From: DATFVA01 sp963800255 | GTDB lineage: Bacteria; Bacteroidota; Ignavibacteria; Ignavibacteriales; Ignavibacteriaceae | Direction: 5' to 3' | DNA length: 64,000 nt | Assembly (NCBI GenBank): GCA_963800255.1 | Contig: CAWDAK010000009.1 | Coordinates: 682,001-746,000, forward strand | In this document: positions 24,562-34,064 of the stretch, one piece after another | How positions within the stretch are numbered: the first letter of the stretch is position 1 | Layout of the letters: each line of letters starts with the position of its first letter | Made by a program: the position numbers and the translations under genes | Notes under the pieces: model-generated | The model's input: the letters and a program-made list of their open reading frames with translations, nothing else | What the model was told of the DNA's origin: nothing | Databases searched by the model: none

Positions 24562-26610
24562 TTACTTCAGGAGCATCATTTTCTTTGATGTTGTAAAGTT
24601 ATCAGCCTTCAACTGATATACATAAAAACCTGCGGCCAAATTTTCAGCATTAAAGTTAATCTTGTAGCTGCCGGCAGATTTTTTCTCGTTAACCAGTGTG
24701 TACACTTCATTTCCCATCACATCATAAACCTTAAGTGTTACGAAAGATTCTGATGGAATAGAATAATTAATAACTGTTGACGGGTTAAAAGGATTCGGAT
24801 AATTCTGGGCAAGGTTAAATTCTACAGGGCTGTTGTTCAATTTAACTTGAGTTTCGCCGGCCAGTTTCTTTGTTCCGTCAAAGTCCTGCTGATATAGCTT
24901 GTATGAATAGATTCCGGCTTTAATATTTTGATCAATGAAGGAATATGAATTTTTCTCAGTGGTAGTCCCTGCACCCTGTATAGTTCCAAGGCGCGTGTTA
25001 TTTCTGTAAATCTCAAAGAAAGCGTTATTCTTTTCAGATACAGTTGACCATGCCAGGTTCACATTATTTCCATTCACTGAAGCTGTAAATGCAGTTAACT
25101 CGACAGGGACAACAAGAGTAGGATCAATGAATACTCCGTTATGCTGTACGTTGTATTGGTATACAGGATTGAATATTGAGGTCTGATCATATGGTAGTCC
25201 TGTGTTCCAGGCATATGCATCAGTTTCATAATTACCCAGGAATTCAAAAGATCCTCCGAACATATCAAGCGTGCCGTCGTTATTAAAATCTGCAAATACG
25301 GGCTGATTAAAACTGGTATTCAGATGTACCGGCAGCGGAAAGCCCGTAACCGGAGTTCCGTCAAAATTAAATGCTACATAAGAACCCTGATCTCCATCCT
25401 GCCCGTTTCTGTCGAGCACCATTTCCAGTTCGCCATCATTGTCGAGGTCTGCAACGGCAGCCTGGCAGGCCATTCCATCAAGCGGTCCAATAGGGAAGTT
25501 ATTTATCAATGAACCGTCTATATTATATGCATATAAATAAAAAGCCGGAGTTGCAGAGGCACCATATTCTCCTATAATTATATCATAATTATCATCATTA
25601 TTAACATCAGCGATTGAAACAGGTGCGTAGATCCAGTTGGCAACAAAGTTCGGCCAGCCGGGTAATGAAGTACCGTCGTTATTTACAGCGTAAATTATTC
25701 CTCCATTTGTACCGTTAGAGTGTGAACAGAACATAATTTCTTTATTACCATCTCCGAAAAGGTCAGCAAGAACAGGTGCTGAATACGAATTTGATCCGTC
25801 AACAGTATCATAGATTTCATAAGGGAAGCCTGGCATTGTATTACCATTGCTGTCCCATACATAAAGAAAGTTCCTGCCTTCAGCCACTATCTCTTTGACA
25901 CCATCATTGTTTATATCACCGACGGCACATGAAGATGCAATGTAATGATCTATGGTCTGAGGCCAGCCATTATATACTGTGCCATCTCCGTTGTATACAT
26001 AAACCTGTCCGGTTCTTAGTCCAATAATAATTTCCATTGCACCGTCGCCGTTAAGATCTGAAAGCACTGGAGTTACAGGGTATTTGCCTATATTTATATT
26101 AAATATTTCAGTGCCATCCTGCTTGTAAGCATAAAGGTAGCCGCCAAGGGGGCCGCCTACGCCGGCAACTACTTCACCTTCCCCGTCACCATCGATGTCG
26201 CCGAATGAAGGTGTCCATGCGACCTCATAATACTGCTGATAAACTTTTGGCCAGCCTGGAACGGATGTAGTGTCAAGATTCCTTGCATAAAGGTAACTGC
26301 CTGATCCATACACTATTTCTAGATCAGTATCAGCATCCATATTGCAGGCAATACCGCCGTCCTTTGGATTTGCAAAAGCATAAGATGAAACTGCAGGGTA
26401 GCCTGGGTAAACAGTGAAATCAGTTATGGATGAAGGAGAGGTCCCATGATTAAAAGCCGGAGATGAACCTGTCTGGATATTGCCGTCAAGATCTGACAGA
26501 AATCCGTTTTGGTATACCGAGACACCCGTAGTCTGAGCATTCAGAAAAGTAAATGCTGAGAATAAAAAAATATTTAATAAGATTAGTAAATTTCTTTTGA
26601 TGTGAATCAT
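24562..26610 (-). CDS. Secreted FG-GAP/VCBS beta-propeller protein with T9SS sorting domain
   Basis: 682 residues. Signal peptide at 1-25 (SAFTFLNAQ). About residues 75-490 hold seven or more FG-GAP/VCBS-type repeats with Asp-rich calcium loops (PSFGDIDGDGEGEVVAGVGG, PVLSDLNGDGAMEIIIGL, DINNDGVKEIVAEGRNF, ADLFGDGNKEIMFC). These build an extracellular beta-propeller, as in integrin-like adhesins. A fibronectin-like strand segment follows (ELTAFTASVNGNNVNLAWST), then the type A sorting domain NYPNPFNPSTVINYS ... KKMMLLK that directs T9SS export and surface attachment. It is transcribed alone. Confidence 0.92.
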   Translation of the reverse strand: MIHIKRNLLILLNIFLFSAFTFLNAQTTGVSVYQNGFLSDLDGNIQTGSSPAFNHGTSPSSITDFTVYPGYPAVSSYAFANPKDGGIACNMDADTDLEIVYGSGSYLYARNLDTTSVPGWPKVYQQYYEVAWTPSFGDIDGDGEGEVVAGVGGPLGGYLYAYKQDGTEIFNINIGKYPVTPVLSDLNGDGAMEIIIGLRTGQVYVYNGDGTVYNGWPQTIDHYIASSCAVGDINNDGVKEIVAEGRNFLYVWDSNGNTMPGFPYEIYDTVDGSNSYSAPVLADLFGDGNKEIMFCSHSNGTNGGIIYAVNNDGTSLPGWPNFVANWIYAPVSIADVNNDDNYDIIIGEYGASATPAFYLYAYNIDGSLINNFPIGPLDGMACQAAVADLDNDGELEMVLDRNGQDGDQGSYVAFNFDGTPVTGFPLPVHLNTSFNQPVFADFNNDGTLDMFGGSFEFLGNYETDAYAWNTGLPYDQTSIFNPVYQYNVQHNGVFIDPTLVVPVELTAFTASVNGNNVNLAWSTVSEKNNAFFEIYRNNTRLGTIQGAGTTTEKNSYSFIDQNIKAGIYSYKLYQQDFDGTKKLAGETQVKLNNSPVEFNLAQNYPNPFNPSTVINYSIPSESFVTLKVYDVMGNEVYTLVNEKKSAGSYKINFNAENLAAGFYVYQLKADNFTTSKKMMLLK

Positions 26611-26762
26611 AACAAGCTCCTTAAAGATTGTTGATAAAATGAATAAGTTATGATTAATAATCCTGAATGGATTATTCTTAAATTATAGTTAATGATAGAA
26701 AGTAAGGTTTTCCATAAACGGACTCCTAAAAAGATGATAAAAACTGAATTACTCCCCATAAT

Positions 26763-27581
26763 CTAAAACTTATCTTTATATTCTTTTAACGTAATTCCCT
26801 TTTCCCAGTAGCTGTTGAAAACATTTTTCAGTGCAATTGCAAAACTAGGATGGTTTACGATTAATGTTGTTATACTCTCCTGAAGTGAAACAGGGTCATT
26901 GAGGGCAAACATTGTAGTACTTTCGTCGCTGATTACCAACTTCATAGGGAGTTGTTTTATGATCCTGGCTTCCTCTCCGGTTGCAACATATGATTCTATT
27001 ATTTTTACAAAATCCTCTTTGCTCTTTTTACCGTTTACATCCTTTGATTCATAAATACTTTTTACTTTAACTTTTTGGACCGTGATAGCACTCTGATCAT
27101 CAATATTATCTTCAAGCGACCCGGTATAAGGAGCCTTGGTAAAAATAAGAAGCTCTTTTTTTGTATTCGCCTGCAGTTTAAGCCACCGCTGCTTTATCTG
27201 TCCTTTATCTTTAACAACTTCAATATAGTCGAGAGGATCATAATTGGTAAGGTTCTCTTTGTAGATCAGTGAAAGAGCATTCTCAAAATTTCTGGCAATT
27301 GTTTTTTTGTTTTCCAGCTCCTCCTGATAGGCCTCAAGAATATTTGTAATAGCTATTTTTGGGTCGACTCCACGGTAAATCTTAACCGCGTCTTTATAAC
27401 TTTCGCTGCAGAGACCTTTCTTCACAAGGTTCTGGAGTATCTCGTAGACTTTTGTTCTGGTAATTGTGGTTATCTTAGCTATATCTGGAGCAGTGAATTC
27501 CTTTTTCTGAAGTAAAGCAAGGTAGACTTCAGCTTCACGCTTCGATAATCCAATTTCCTGCAGTTGATTTTTTAAGTCCAC
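26763..27581 (-). CDS. TrmB-family transcriptional regulator
   Basis: 272 residues. The N-terminal winged helix (about 1-75) carries the TrmB pattern: LQEIGLSKREAEVYLALLQK, APDIAKITTITRTKVYEIL. A coiled linker (ILEAYQEELENKKTIARNFE) and the C-terminal TrmB/phospholipase D-like sensor region follow (LLIFTKAPYTG, LPMKLVISDESTTMFALND). Family members are common in archaea and control sugar transport or metabolism. Here the divergent neighbour is the membrane/spermidine-synthase fusion gene, a possible target. Confidence 0.88.
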   Translation of the reverse strand: MDLKNQLQEIGLSKREAEVYLALLQKKEFTAPDIAKITTITRTKVYEILQNLVKKGLCSESYKDAVKIYRGVDPKIAITNILEAYQEELENKKTIARNFENALSLIYKENLTNYDPLDYIEVVKDKGQIKQRWLKLQANTKKELLIFTKAPYTGSLEDNIDDQSAITVQKVKVKSIYESKDVNGKKSKEDFVKIIESYVATGEEARIIKQLPMKLVISDESTTMFALNDPVSLQESITTLIVNHPSFAIALKNVFNSYWEKGITLKEYKDKF

Positions 27582-27768
27582 AATATTCCATATTATTTCA
27601 TTGTATCCCCAGCCTAGTAGCTGTATCCCTTCTAAAGGGACACAACGAATCTAAATAATTATTTCAATAAATGCAAAGTACCAATGAACAATCTGCTACG
27701 GCGTCTGAATTCATTACCGCGTTGTTTTTTCATCCTTTTTACTTAAATTCTTTTATTCAATAATCAGG

Positions 27769-29316
27769 ATGATGCAACGAATGAATAAAACTGTATTATA
27801 CCCTATTGTCTTCATCTGTGGTGGCGCTGTACTTGCTGTTGAGATTCTGGGAACAAGAATATTAGGACCTTATTACGGGGTGAGCATTTTCCTCTGGTCG
27901 TCACAAATCTCTGTAACGCTGATTGCTCTTAGTGCCGGATATATAATCGGGGGGAGGTTAGCCGATCGTAAAAAAAACACAAAGCTGCTTGCAGGAATAA
28001 TAGCTCTTGCAGGAATAATTATTATACTGATTCCAATTTTTAGAAATGGAGTAATTTCTTTAACTGAATCAATGGGATTAAGAACTTCCGTACTGATTGC
28101 CTCCTTCATTCTTTTCTTCCCGCCGCTGACTTTCCTTGGAATGGTAAGTCCATTTGCAGTTAAGTTAAGAACACAGAGTCTGGATGTGGTAGGAACACGT
28201 GCAGGCGATCTGTATGCAGTTTCAACAATAGGCAGCGTGCTGGCCGCACTTTTAACAGGTTACATACTAATTCCTAATATAGGCGTTATTAAACTGACTA
28301 TAAGCATTGGTATTATTTTAATAATAACTTCTATAATTCTTTTTATGTCTGATTCAGGCAGGATCCCCAAAGTGGTCTCAGCAGTCATACTTATCATTAT
28401 TTCTTTTCTATCTTTTAATTTTCTGCCGTCTGAAAAAGCTGACCCTTTAAAAGGATTGATAGCAGTAAAACAAAGCGTATATGGAGAAATCCGCGTGATG
28501 GATGTTGATGAGACGCGTCTTCTGCTTATTGATGGGGGGATTCATACTGCAGTCGATAAAACTGATGGACAGAATATACTTCCTTACGCATGGGTAATTG
28601 ATATAACTAAAAAACTGGAAAATTTTAATGGAGATATTCTGCTGATAGGGCTGGGAGGCGGCTCTATACTTAAATCCTTTTATGAAGATGATTGGGATGT
28701 TACAGCGGTTGAGGTCGACCCGGATATCATAAAGATCGAAAAGAAATACTTTAACCTGGTTCCGGGATTCAATAATATTATTAATGACGATGGCAGAGAA
28801 TTTCTAAAAACAACTGACAGAACATACGATCTGATTGTGCTTGATGCTTTCGGAAGCAGCTCTGTTCCTTTCCACCTAACCACGGTTGAAGCATTCAGAC
28901 TGGCTAAGGTACATCTTAAGGCAGATGGTATAATGGTATTAAACATAGAGGCTGTGGGGTGGAAGGATATAATCGTTAGGTCGCTTGCTAAGACTCTTAA
29001 CCAGGTATACAAACACGTGTTAGCCCTACCAATTGCTGAACCACCGGATAAGCTAGGGAACGTGATACTGCTTGCTTCAGATAATCCCTTCAATCTTAAG
29101 GCTCCTCTTGAAAGGGATTACTGGAAAACGGATTATAGGTTCAGTGATCAGTATGAAAGGAACCATTCCTGGGATAACAGGTTCGTTCCTGAGATGAAGG
29201 ATGCAGTTATTTTAACAGACGACCTGAATCCTGTGGGTGTCTGGGCTGAAAGGATTAATCTGGAGGCTAGAAAAGAACTTCATAACATGCTTGGTGATAA
29301 GTCTTTTCTATGGTAA
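27769..29316 (+). CDS. Membrane/spermidine-synthase-like fusion protein
   Basis: 515 residues. The N-terminal half (about 5-215) has seven or so hydrophobic helices (IVFICGGAVLAVEILGTRIL, VTLIALSAGYIIGG, ASFILFFPPLTFLGM). The C-terminal half is a Rossmann methyltransferase-like aminopropyltransferase domain: LLIGLGGGSILKSFYEDDWD near 297, VEVDPDIIKIEKKYF, and YDLIVLDAFGSSSVPFHLTT with the catalytic-type Asp. Such fusions are annotated spermidine synthase-like. Their real product is mostly untested and spermidine may not be the product. The start could also be the ATG four codons in. It is divergent from the TrmB regulator. Confidence 0.88.
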   Translation: MMQRMNKTVLYPIVFICGGAVLAVEILGTRILGPYYGVSIFLWSSQISVTLIALSAGYIIGGRLADRKKNTKLLAGIIALAGIIIILIPIFRNGVISLTESMGLRTSVLIASFILFFPPLTFLGMVSPFAVKLRTQSLDVVGTRAGDLYAVSTIGSVLAALLTGYILIPNIGVIKLTISIGIILIITSIILFMSDSGRIPKVVSAVILIIISFLSFNFLPSEKADPLKGLIAVKQSVYGEIRVMDVDETRLLLIDGGIHTAVDKTDGQNILPYAWVIDITKKLENFNGDILLIGLGGGSILKSFYEDDWDVTAVEVDPDIIKIEKKYFNLVPGFNNIINDDGREFLKTTDRTYDLIVLDAFGSSSVPFHLTTVEAFRLAKVHLKADGIMVLNIEAVGWKDIIVRSLAKTLNQVYKHVLALPIAEPPDKLGNVILLASDNPFNLKAPLERDYWKTDYRFSDQYERNHSWDNRFVPEMKDAVILTDDLNPVGVWAERINLEARKELHNMLGDKSFLW

Positions 29317-29327
29317 CGCAGGAGTTT

Positions 29328-29645
29328 TTATATTTTCTTTTTGTCCTGGTTAAGCGGCTTAATTTGCCCCGTCGCTTCTAACTTTACCGGGTAACCACCG
29401 AGAGAATCAGGAAATACTTCTTTATTATCTTCATTTAATGAATCTACCATAATTACTATACATTCATCTCCGTTTTCAAGTTCACCCTGGTAAAAACCCT
29501 GCACGCCTGGCATAGCAAGCAGCATTTGCTGGTTTGATTTTAATACCTGGTCAATAGGTTTCCGCTGCATATTGGTAGAGTCCTTCACCTGGCCATTACA
29601 TTGAAAAAAGATGAATGAGAAAAGTAATAATAATATAGTCTTCAT
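29328..29645 (-). CDS. Small lipoprotein resembling the propeptide of the neighbouring protease
   Basis: 105 residues. Lipoprotein signal with FFQC lipobox (Cys16). The mature part (LLAMPGVQGFYQGELENGDE, CIVIMVDSLNEDNKEV, FPDSLGGYPVKLEATGQI) lines up with the N-terminal pro-region of the adjacent serine protease (IQDVVGTAVGLTDDGKPCIL ... PDKLENVPVRILVTGEITAF). Both share the spacing of GV-G, G-CI, PD-L, PV and TG-I. It lies downstream of the protease on the same strand beyond a terminator. By analogy with known stand-alone propeptide-like inhibitors it could inhibit or fold the protease. This is inference. Confidence 0.7.
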   Translation of the reverse strand: MKTILLLLFSFIFFQCNGQVKDSTNMQRKPIDQVLKSNQQMLLAMPGVQGFYQGELENGDECIVIMVDSLNEDNKEVFPDSLGGYPVKLEATGQIKPLNQDKKKI

Positions 29646-29656
29646 ATAAAAAACAA

Positions 29657-29680
29657 ACCCCCTGCAAAAGAACAGGGGGT
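29657..29680 (-). terminator. Rho-independent terminator of the protease gene
   Basis: ACCCCCTG/CAGGGGGT stem with an 8-nt loop. The minus strand continues with a U-rich tract. It lies 22 nt past the protease stop and just before the small lipoprotein start. Confidence 0.85.
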
Positions 29681-29701
29681 AAAAATATTATTGAACCTTG
29701 A

Positions 29702-30859
29702 CTATTGCCCTACCATAGTTGCGCCAAGAAAACTTAGAACCTGGTTGATAGGGTTAGCAACCGCAGTTGTGTTACTTCCCGCAAACAACAATCCAACAGC
29801 ACGGGGATTGGTTGTTACATCTTCAACCATAAGTGAACCTGAATCTCCACCAGCAAGGAATTTGCTTCTTCTGTTAGCAATGATTATCTGACCTGTGAAG
29901 GTTTTGGTAAATGCGGTTCCCCCTGCACATTCATTTTCATAAGAAACACTAACAGTTGCATTTAGTCCTGAGATAGTACTACGTGTTAGTCCCGTAGTTC
30001 TGCCGCTTTTCTTAACAGCCTGGTTTACAGCTGCAGCAACAGTATTCGAGGATAACGTTCCGATTTCCAGAATAGATCCATCGGTTTTAACCATTCCCGG
30101 GATAATCTTTGCAACACCCACATCTACGTTAGAATTAGGCAGACTATGTTTAACTACCAATGTAGCCACATCCTGGCCGTTAGCAGCACTGCAATTAATA
30201 TCAATAAGTCCAGGCTGCAGTATACCATCACCGGTTGTAGCGACCTTGCCGTTGCCGCCGCTTACGATATCTGATTCAAAAACGTGATAGTTGCTCATCA
30301 CGTGCTTAACACCGCCTATATCCACAAGAGAACCCAAGGTACCGCCGCAGCAGTAGCCATTTGCAAGATCATAATGCCAGCCGCCCGAAGTTCCGAGAGA
30401 AATTGGAGCAGTCTGTTTTGCTGTATGACTGACGCCCCCGCCGCCTCCAGGTTTACCTTTGAAGGCAGTAATTTCACCTGTAACCAGAATTCTAACCGGC
30501 ACATTCTCAAGCTTGTCCGGCAAAGGATTTGAAATTCCTTTTGCCAGAGCATTTTCTATTATATCTGTTTTGGTTAATACAAGTATGCATGGTTTACCAT
30601 CATCGGTTAAACCGACAGCAGTTCCCACAACATCCTGAATTTTCATCAGATCTGATGTATATTTTTCCTGAACCGGGATAACAGCACGGATTTCAGGATT
30701 ATCCTTTGTTAATGTTCCCTGGTCCTGTTTAACGGTCTGATCCTGAACAGAGGGTTCATTTATAAGATCGGAACAGCTGGAAATTGTAAAAGCAATTACA
30801 GCGAAAAGGATAATTAGTGAGCTTAGTCTACCCACTCCGGAATTGAAAAAACGTTTCAT
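29702..30859 (-). CDS. Lipoprotein trypsin-like serine protease (S1-type, Nal1-like)
   Basis: 385 residues. Lipoprotein signal with ISSC lipobox (Cys29). Residues about 60-150 form a pro-region, then a Gly-rich linker (FKGKPGGGGG), then a chymotrypsin-fold domain. All three catalytic residues are visible: His in VKHVMSNYHVFE, Asp in NSNVDVGVAKI and Ser in FLAGGDSGSLM. The cysteines CC in GYCCGGTLGSLVDIG are typical of this S1 subgroup. It is probably anchored in the periplasm or outer membrane. The 105-residue lipoprotein downstream resembles its pro-region. Confidence 0.88.
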   Translation of the reverse strand: MKRFFNSGVGRLSSLIILFAVIAFTISSCSDLINEPSVQDQTVKQDQGTLTKDNPEIRAVIPVQEKYTSDLMKIQDVVGTAVGLTDDGKPCILVLTKTDIIENALAKGISNPLPDKLENVPVRILVTGEITAFKGKPGGGGGVSHTAKQTAPISLGTSGGWHYDLANGYCCGGTLGSLVDIGGVKHVMSNYHVFESDIVSGGNGKVATTGDGILQPGLIDINCSAANGQDVATLVVKHSLPNSNVDVGVAKIIPGMVKTDGSILEIGTLSSNTVAAAVNQAVKKSGRTTGLTRSTISGLNATVSVSYENECAGGTAFTKTFTGQIIIANRRSKFLAGGDSGSLMVEDVTTNPRAVGLLFAGSNTTAVANPINQVLSFLGATMVGQ

Positions 30860-31121
30860 ACTGCCTCGCTGGTAAATGAAGTTAAATATTTGTTAGAGTA
30901 ATTTGATCCTTCGGCCATAATACGGGATTTGAAATAATATAGCAAGAAGAATTTTTAGCCTGTGATCATTCAAAATGAACCAAGCTTCAGGAAACGTAAA
31001 GAAGATTTCATGTTAGTTTCTCAAATAGACCTAAAATGACATAGAAAATTAAATATATGCTATCTTTGTTGAGTGATTTTTTTTATCAGGTTTCCAAAGA
31101 AAAATTATGGAACTAATTTAA

Positions 31122-32658
31122 ATGGAGGAAGGAGTACTTAACAGACCCCTTATCCTGTTTGCTATGATGCTAGCCAACTTTATGGCTGCAGTTGAAGCTA
31201 CTATTGTGGCCACGGCCATTCCGACTATCGTAAGCAGTCTGGGAGGTTTTTCTCTTTTCACATGGGTGTTTTCTGCATTTCTTCTTACACAGGGTGCAAC
31301 AATACCCCTTTACGGCAAGCTGGCTGATCTTTACGGAAGAAAGAGGGTTTTTATTTTCGGTGTTTCCCTTTTTCTGGCCGGCTCTGCGCTTTGTGGATTT
31401 GCAGATAGTATGTATATACTGATAATCTTCAGAGCTGTACAGGGAATAGGAGCCGGAGCCGTTTTGCCGATCAGTACGACGATCATTGGTGATATTTATA
31501 ACCTTGAAGAACGTGCAAGGGTTCAGGGCTACCTCAGCAGTGTCTGGGGAATAGCCGCTATAATTGGGCCTGCCATTGGCGGTATTATAGTTCAGAATTT
31601 CAGCTGGGCATGGATCTTCTTCATAAACATACCTATAGGATTGATCTGCATCCTGATTGTCAACATTTACTTTCACGAAAAGATAATTGGTTTCAATGAG
31701 ACTCCAAAAGACCTAGCTGCGGTAAATACAGGCGACGTAATTATAACAAGGACTAAGAAAATAAAAATAGACTATGCCGGATCTGTGCTTTTAATATCGG
31801 CCACTTCACTTCTGCTTATTCCCCTGCTTGAAGCGGGAAATGCCTGGGAACTTTCAGATATAAGGTTTTGGGGGATGCTTCTTCTCTCTGTCATTATATT
31901 TATAGTTTTTGTGATAACAGAACGACGGGCAGAAAATCCTATAATACCGTTCAGACTACTAAGGACTCCGGTGATATTTTTTCCTAATATTACTTCTATG
32001 ATAGTAGGAATTGCGACCATAGGGATCAGTTCGATCATACCGTTATTTGCACAAGGAGTTTACGGAACGACAGCCATAACCGCTGGATTCCTGTTAGCAT
32101 CTATGTCAATCGGCTGGCCGCTGGCATCCAGTCAGTCAGGTAAGCTGATACTTAAAACAGGCTTCAGGTTTACATCCATCCTCGGCATATCAACGCTACT
32201 GACAGGCACACTGCTCATGCTGTTAATCAATAGCAGTTCGGCTCTATACCTGATCGTTTTTTTTATATTCATCATAGGGCTGGGACTTGGATTAACATCC
32301 ACGGCTTCAATTGTGGCTGTACAGCACGCAGTGCCCTGGTCGAAACGCGGTGTAGTAACAAGCTCAAATTCTTTTACCCGGATGCTTGGGAGTACGTTCG
32401 GAGCAACTCTATTCGGATGGCTTCTAAATTATCATATCAGAGCCAGCCTCTCCCCTTCTCAAAAGAACACAGATATAATGAAAATTCTGGTGGATCCTGT
32501 ATTAAGATCCAGCTATCCTTCAGAATTCATAGATGAACTGAGAGGAAATTCTTACAGGGGCCGTACACAACGTTTACATTTATCTTGCCCTTATCGTTCT
32601 GCTTGGAATTACAGCCGCTATATTAATACCCAAAGAAATAAAGGAAGGAAGCGTTTAA
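31122..32658 (+). CDS. MFS drug-exporter, DHA2 family (apparent frameshift near C-terminus)
   Basis: 14-helix type drug:proton antiporter of about 510 residues. Motifs include FMAAVEATIVATAIPTIVSS in helix 1, GKLADLYGRKRVFIFG (motif A) and RAVQGIGAGAVLPISTTIIG (motif B/C region). The frame drifts after EFIDELRG. Removing one G at 32544-32545 restores a membrane C-terminus (ILTGAVHNVYIYLALIVLLG) and a basic tail ending KEIKEGSV with a stop at 32656-32658. Without the correction the frame continues unnaturally to 32753. The role is multidrug or solute export. No regulator is adjacent. Confidence 0.85.
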
Positions 32659-32702
32659 TATTTTACGCTATTTTCTTCCCTGTTCCCGGACCAGGTTATT
32701 AT

Positions 32703-33410
32703 TTAATATGCATTAACTGTGTAGATGAGATAGATACCGCCAAGAATAACTAATATACCGCAGATCCTTTTGATCCATAAAATAGTCCGGGACCCTTCAG
32801 ACCAATCAAGATATTTCTGAACTTTGCCGGTTAATGTGCCGGCACCTACTATCACACTGCAGTGCCCTATGCCAAAGGCTGCCAGAAGAATAACAGAAAA
32901 TATGTAATCGGTTTTTGCAGTTTGAAATACTACACCAAGCACAGGAGCCATATAAGCAAACGTGCAGGGTCCAAGTGCTAAACCAAAGAGTAAACCTAGC
33001 ATGAGTGCTGCGAACATCCCCCGGGTTTTCGACGGCCTTAATAAATTGCTGTTCCAGTCAATCTTTATAATATCCAGAAGATACAATCCGACAATAAAGA
33101 AAATAAGTGCGACAAAATAATTTCCCCATACCCCAAGATCACCCATCAATCTCCCAAGAGAAGCAGTAATTATCCCGATCAGGGCGATTGTAATCAATAT
33201 TCCTATTGCAAAAACAAATGATATTTTAAATGTTCTTCCTACTGTAAGTTTACCTTGTGAACTTATAAAACCAATAATAAGAGGGATGCTCGAAAGGTGA
33301 CAGGGTGACAGTAATACACTTAATACCCCCCAGCAAAGAGAGGCAAGCACAGCAGCCCAGGCGGCCCCCATCAAAGCCTCATATAATGCATTGAAAATTC
33401 CCTCGAACAT
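32703..33410 (-). CDS. ccdA: CcdA/DsbD-type transmembrane thiol electron carrier
   Basis: 235 residues with six hydrophobic helices. The two membrane cysteine motifs of the family are present: LSPCHLSSIPLIIG near residue 35 and LGPCTFAYMAPVLGV near 148. CcdA passes electrons from cytoplasmic thioredoxin to periplasmic thiol proteins. It begins two nt after an exported thioredoxin gene, its obvious partner, and closes the arsenic island. The arrangement suggests that periplasmic thioredoxin reduction was recruited to arsenic or thiol stress. Confidence 0.92.
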   Translation of the reverse strand: MFEGIFNALYEALMGAAWAAVLASLCWGVLSVLLSPCHLSSIPLIIGFISSQGKLTVGRTFKISFVFAIGILITIALIGIITASLGRLMGDLGVWGNYFVALIFFIVGLYLLDIIKIDWNSNLLRPSKTRGMFAALMLGLLFGLALGPCTFAYMAPVLGVVFQTAKTDYIFSVILLAAFGIGHCSVIVGAGTLTGKVQKYLDWSEGSRTILWIKRICGILVILGGIYLIYTVNAY

Positions 33411-33412
33411 TA

Positions 33413-33784
33413 TTAGCCCTTCCTGATGGGAGTTAATCCTCTTCCCTTAAGAAGCTTATCTATTTCTGATTCAGGATAGAAACCTTCATGCCGGAATATC
33501 TCTTTTCCGTTTTCGTCAAGAAAAACCTGCGTCGGAATGAGTTTAATACCGTACTGATTAGCATACTTTTTTTGCTCAGGTTTCCAGACATCATAAAAAA
33601 TTACATTAACCTGATCACCATATTTCTGTTCAATAGATTTCATAACCGGCTGCATCTGCTTGCACGGGATACAATTTACTGAGCCCAGTTCAATGAAGGT
33701 AACTTTCTTACTCATTTCTTTCGTTTGAGCCGGAAGCCCTGAAGAAATTATTAGCAATATGATAACGAGTATACTTTTTTTCAT
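33413..33784 (-). CDS. Exported thioredoxin
   Basis: 123 residues. A signal peptide ends near LPAQ, so it is periplasmic. Active site GSVNCIPCKQM with Cys38 and Cys41, and cis-proline in KLIPTQVFLDENG. It is a compact thioredoxin domain that could be the periplasmic partner of the CcdA protein encoded next to it. It follows a small cytosolic CxxC protein with a 1-nt gap. Confidence 0.93.
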   Translation of the reverse strand: MKKSILVIILLIISSGLPAQTKEMSKKVTFIELGSVNCIPCKQMQPVMKSIEQKYGDQVNVIFYDVWKPEQKKYANQYGIKLIPTQVFLDENGKEIFRHEGFYPESEIDKLLKGRGLTPIRKG

Positions 33785-33785
33785 T

Positions 33786-34025
33786 TTAATTTCCTTTCAG
33801 CCAATTCAGCAACTGGTCATCTTTGGGGATAACCCCGAAGCTTTTAACCTGATCGTTAATAACTAGACCGGGAGTCATCATAATATTGTAGTTGAGCATC
33901 TCCTCAATGTCTGTGACTTTTTCAATATCGGCATCTATATTATTAGCGGCTGCAAGGTCCCTTATTTTAGCTTCCAGCGTATGACATTTTTTACACCCTG
34001 TGCCGAGAACTTTTACTGATATCAT
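33786..34025 (-). CDS. Small thioredoxin-like protein, TM0996/MTH895 family
   Basis: 79 residues with no signal. The start MISVKVLGTGCKKCHTLEAK places CxxC at Cys11-Cys14. LAAANNIDADIEKVTDIEE and MMTPGLVINDQV with the conserved Thr-Pro complete the mini-thioredoxin fold. Family members are commonly clustered with ArsR, Acr3 and permeases. A second copy of the family occurs at 35857-36114. It is probably a cytoplasmic reductant. Confidence 0.92.
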   Translation of the reverse strand: MISVKVLGTGCKKCHTLEAKIRDLAAANNIDADIEKVTDIEEMLNYNIMMTPGLVINDQVKSFGVIPKDDQLLNWLKGN

Positions 34026-34064
34026 TTTTAACTTCTCCCTATTATTATATGTGTATTACTTAAT

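Noticed and set aside
31170..31676. 168-codon minus-strand frame inside the MFS gene
   Set aside because: The plus-strand MFS motifs (motif A, helix 1) are unmistakable. The minus frame has no domain and biased composition, so it is a shadow.
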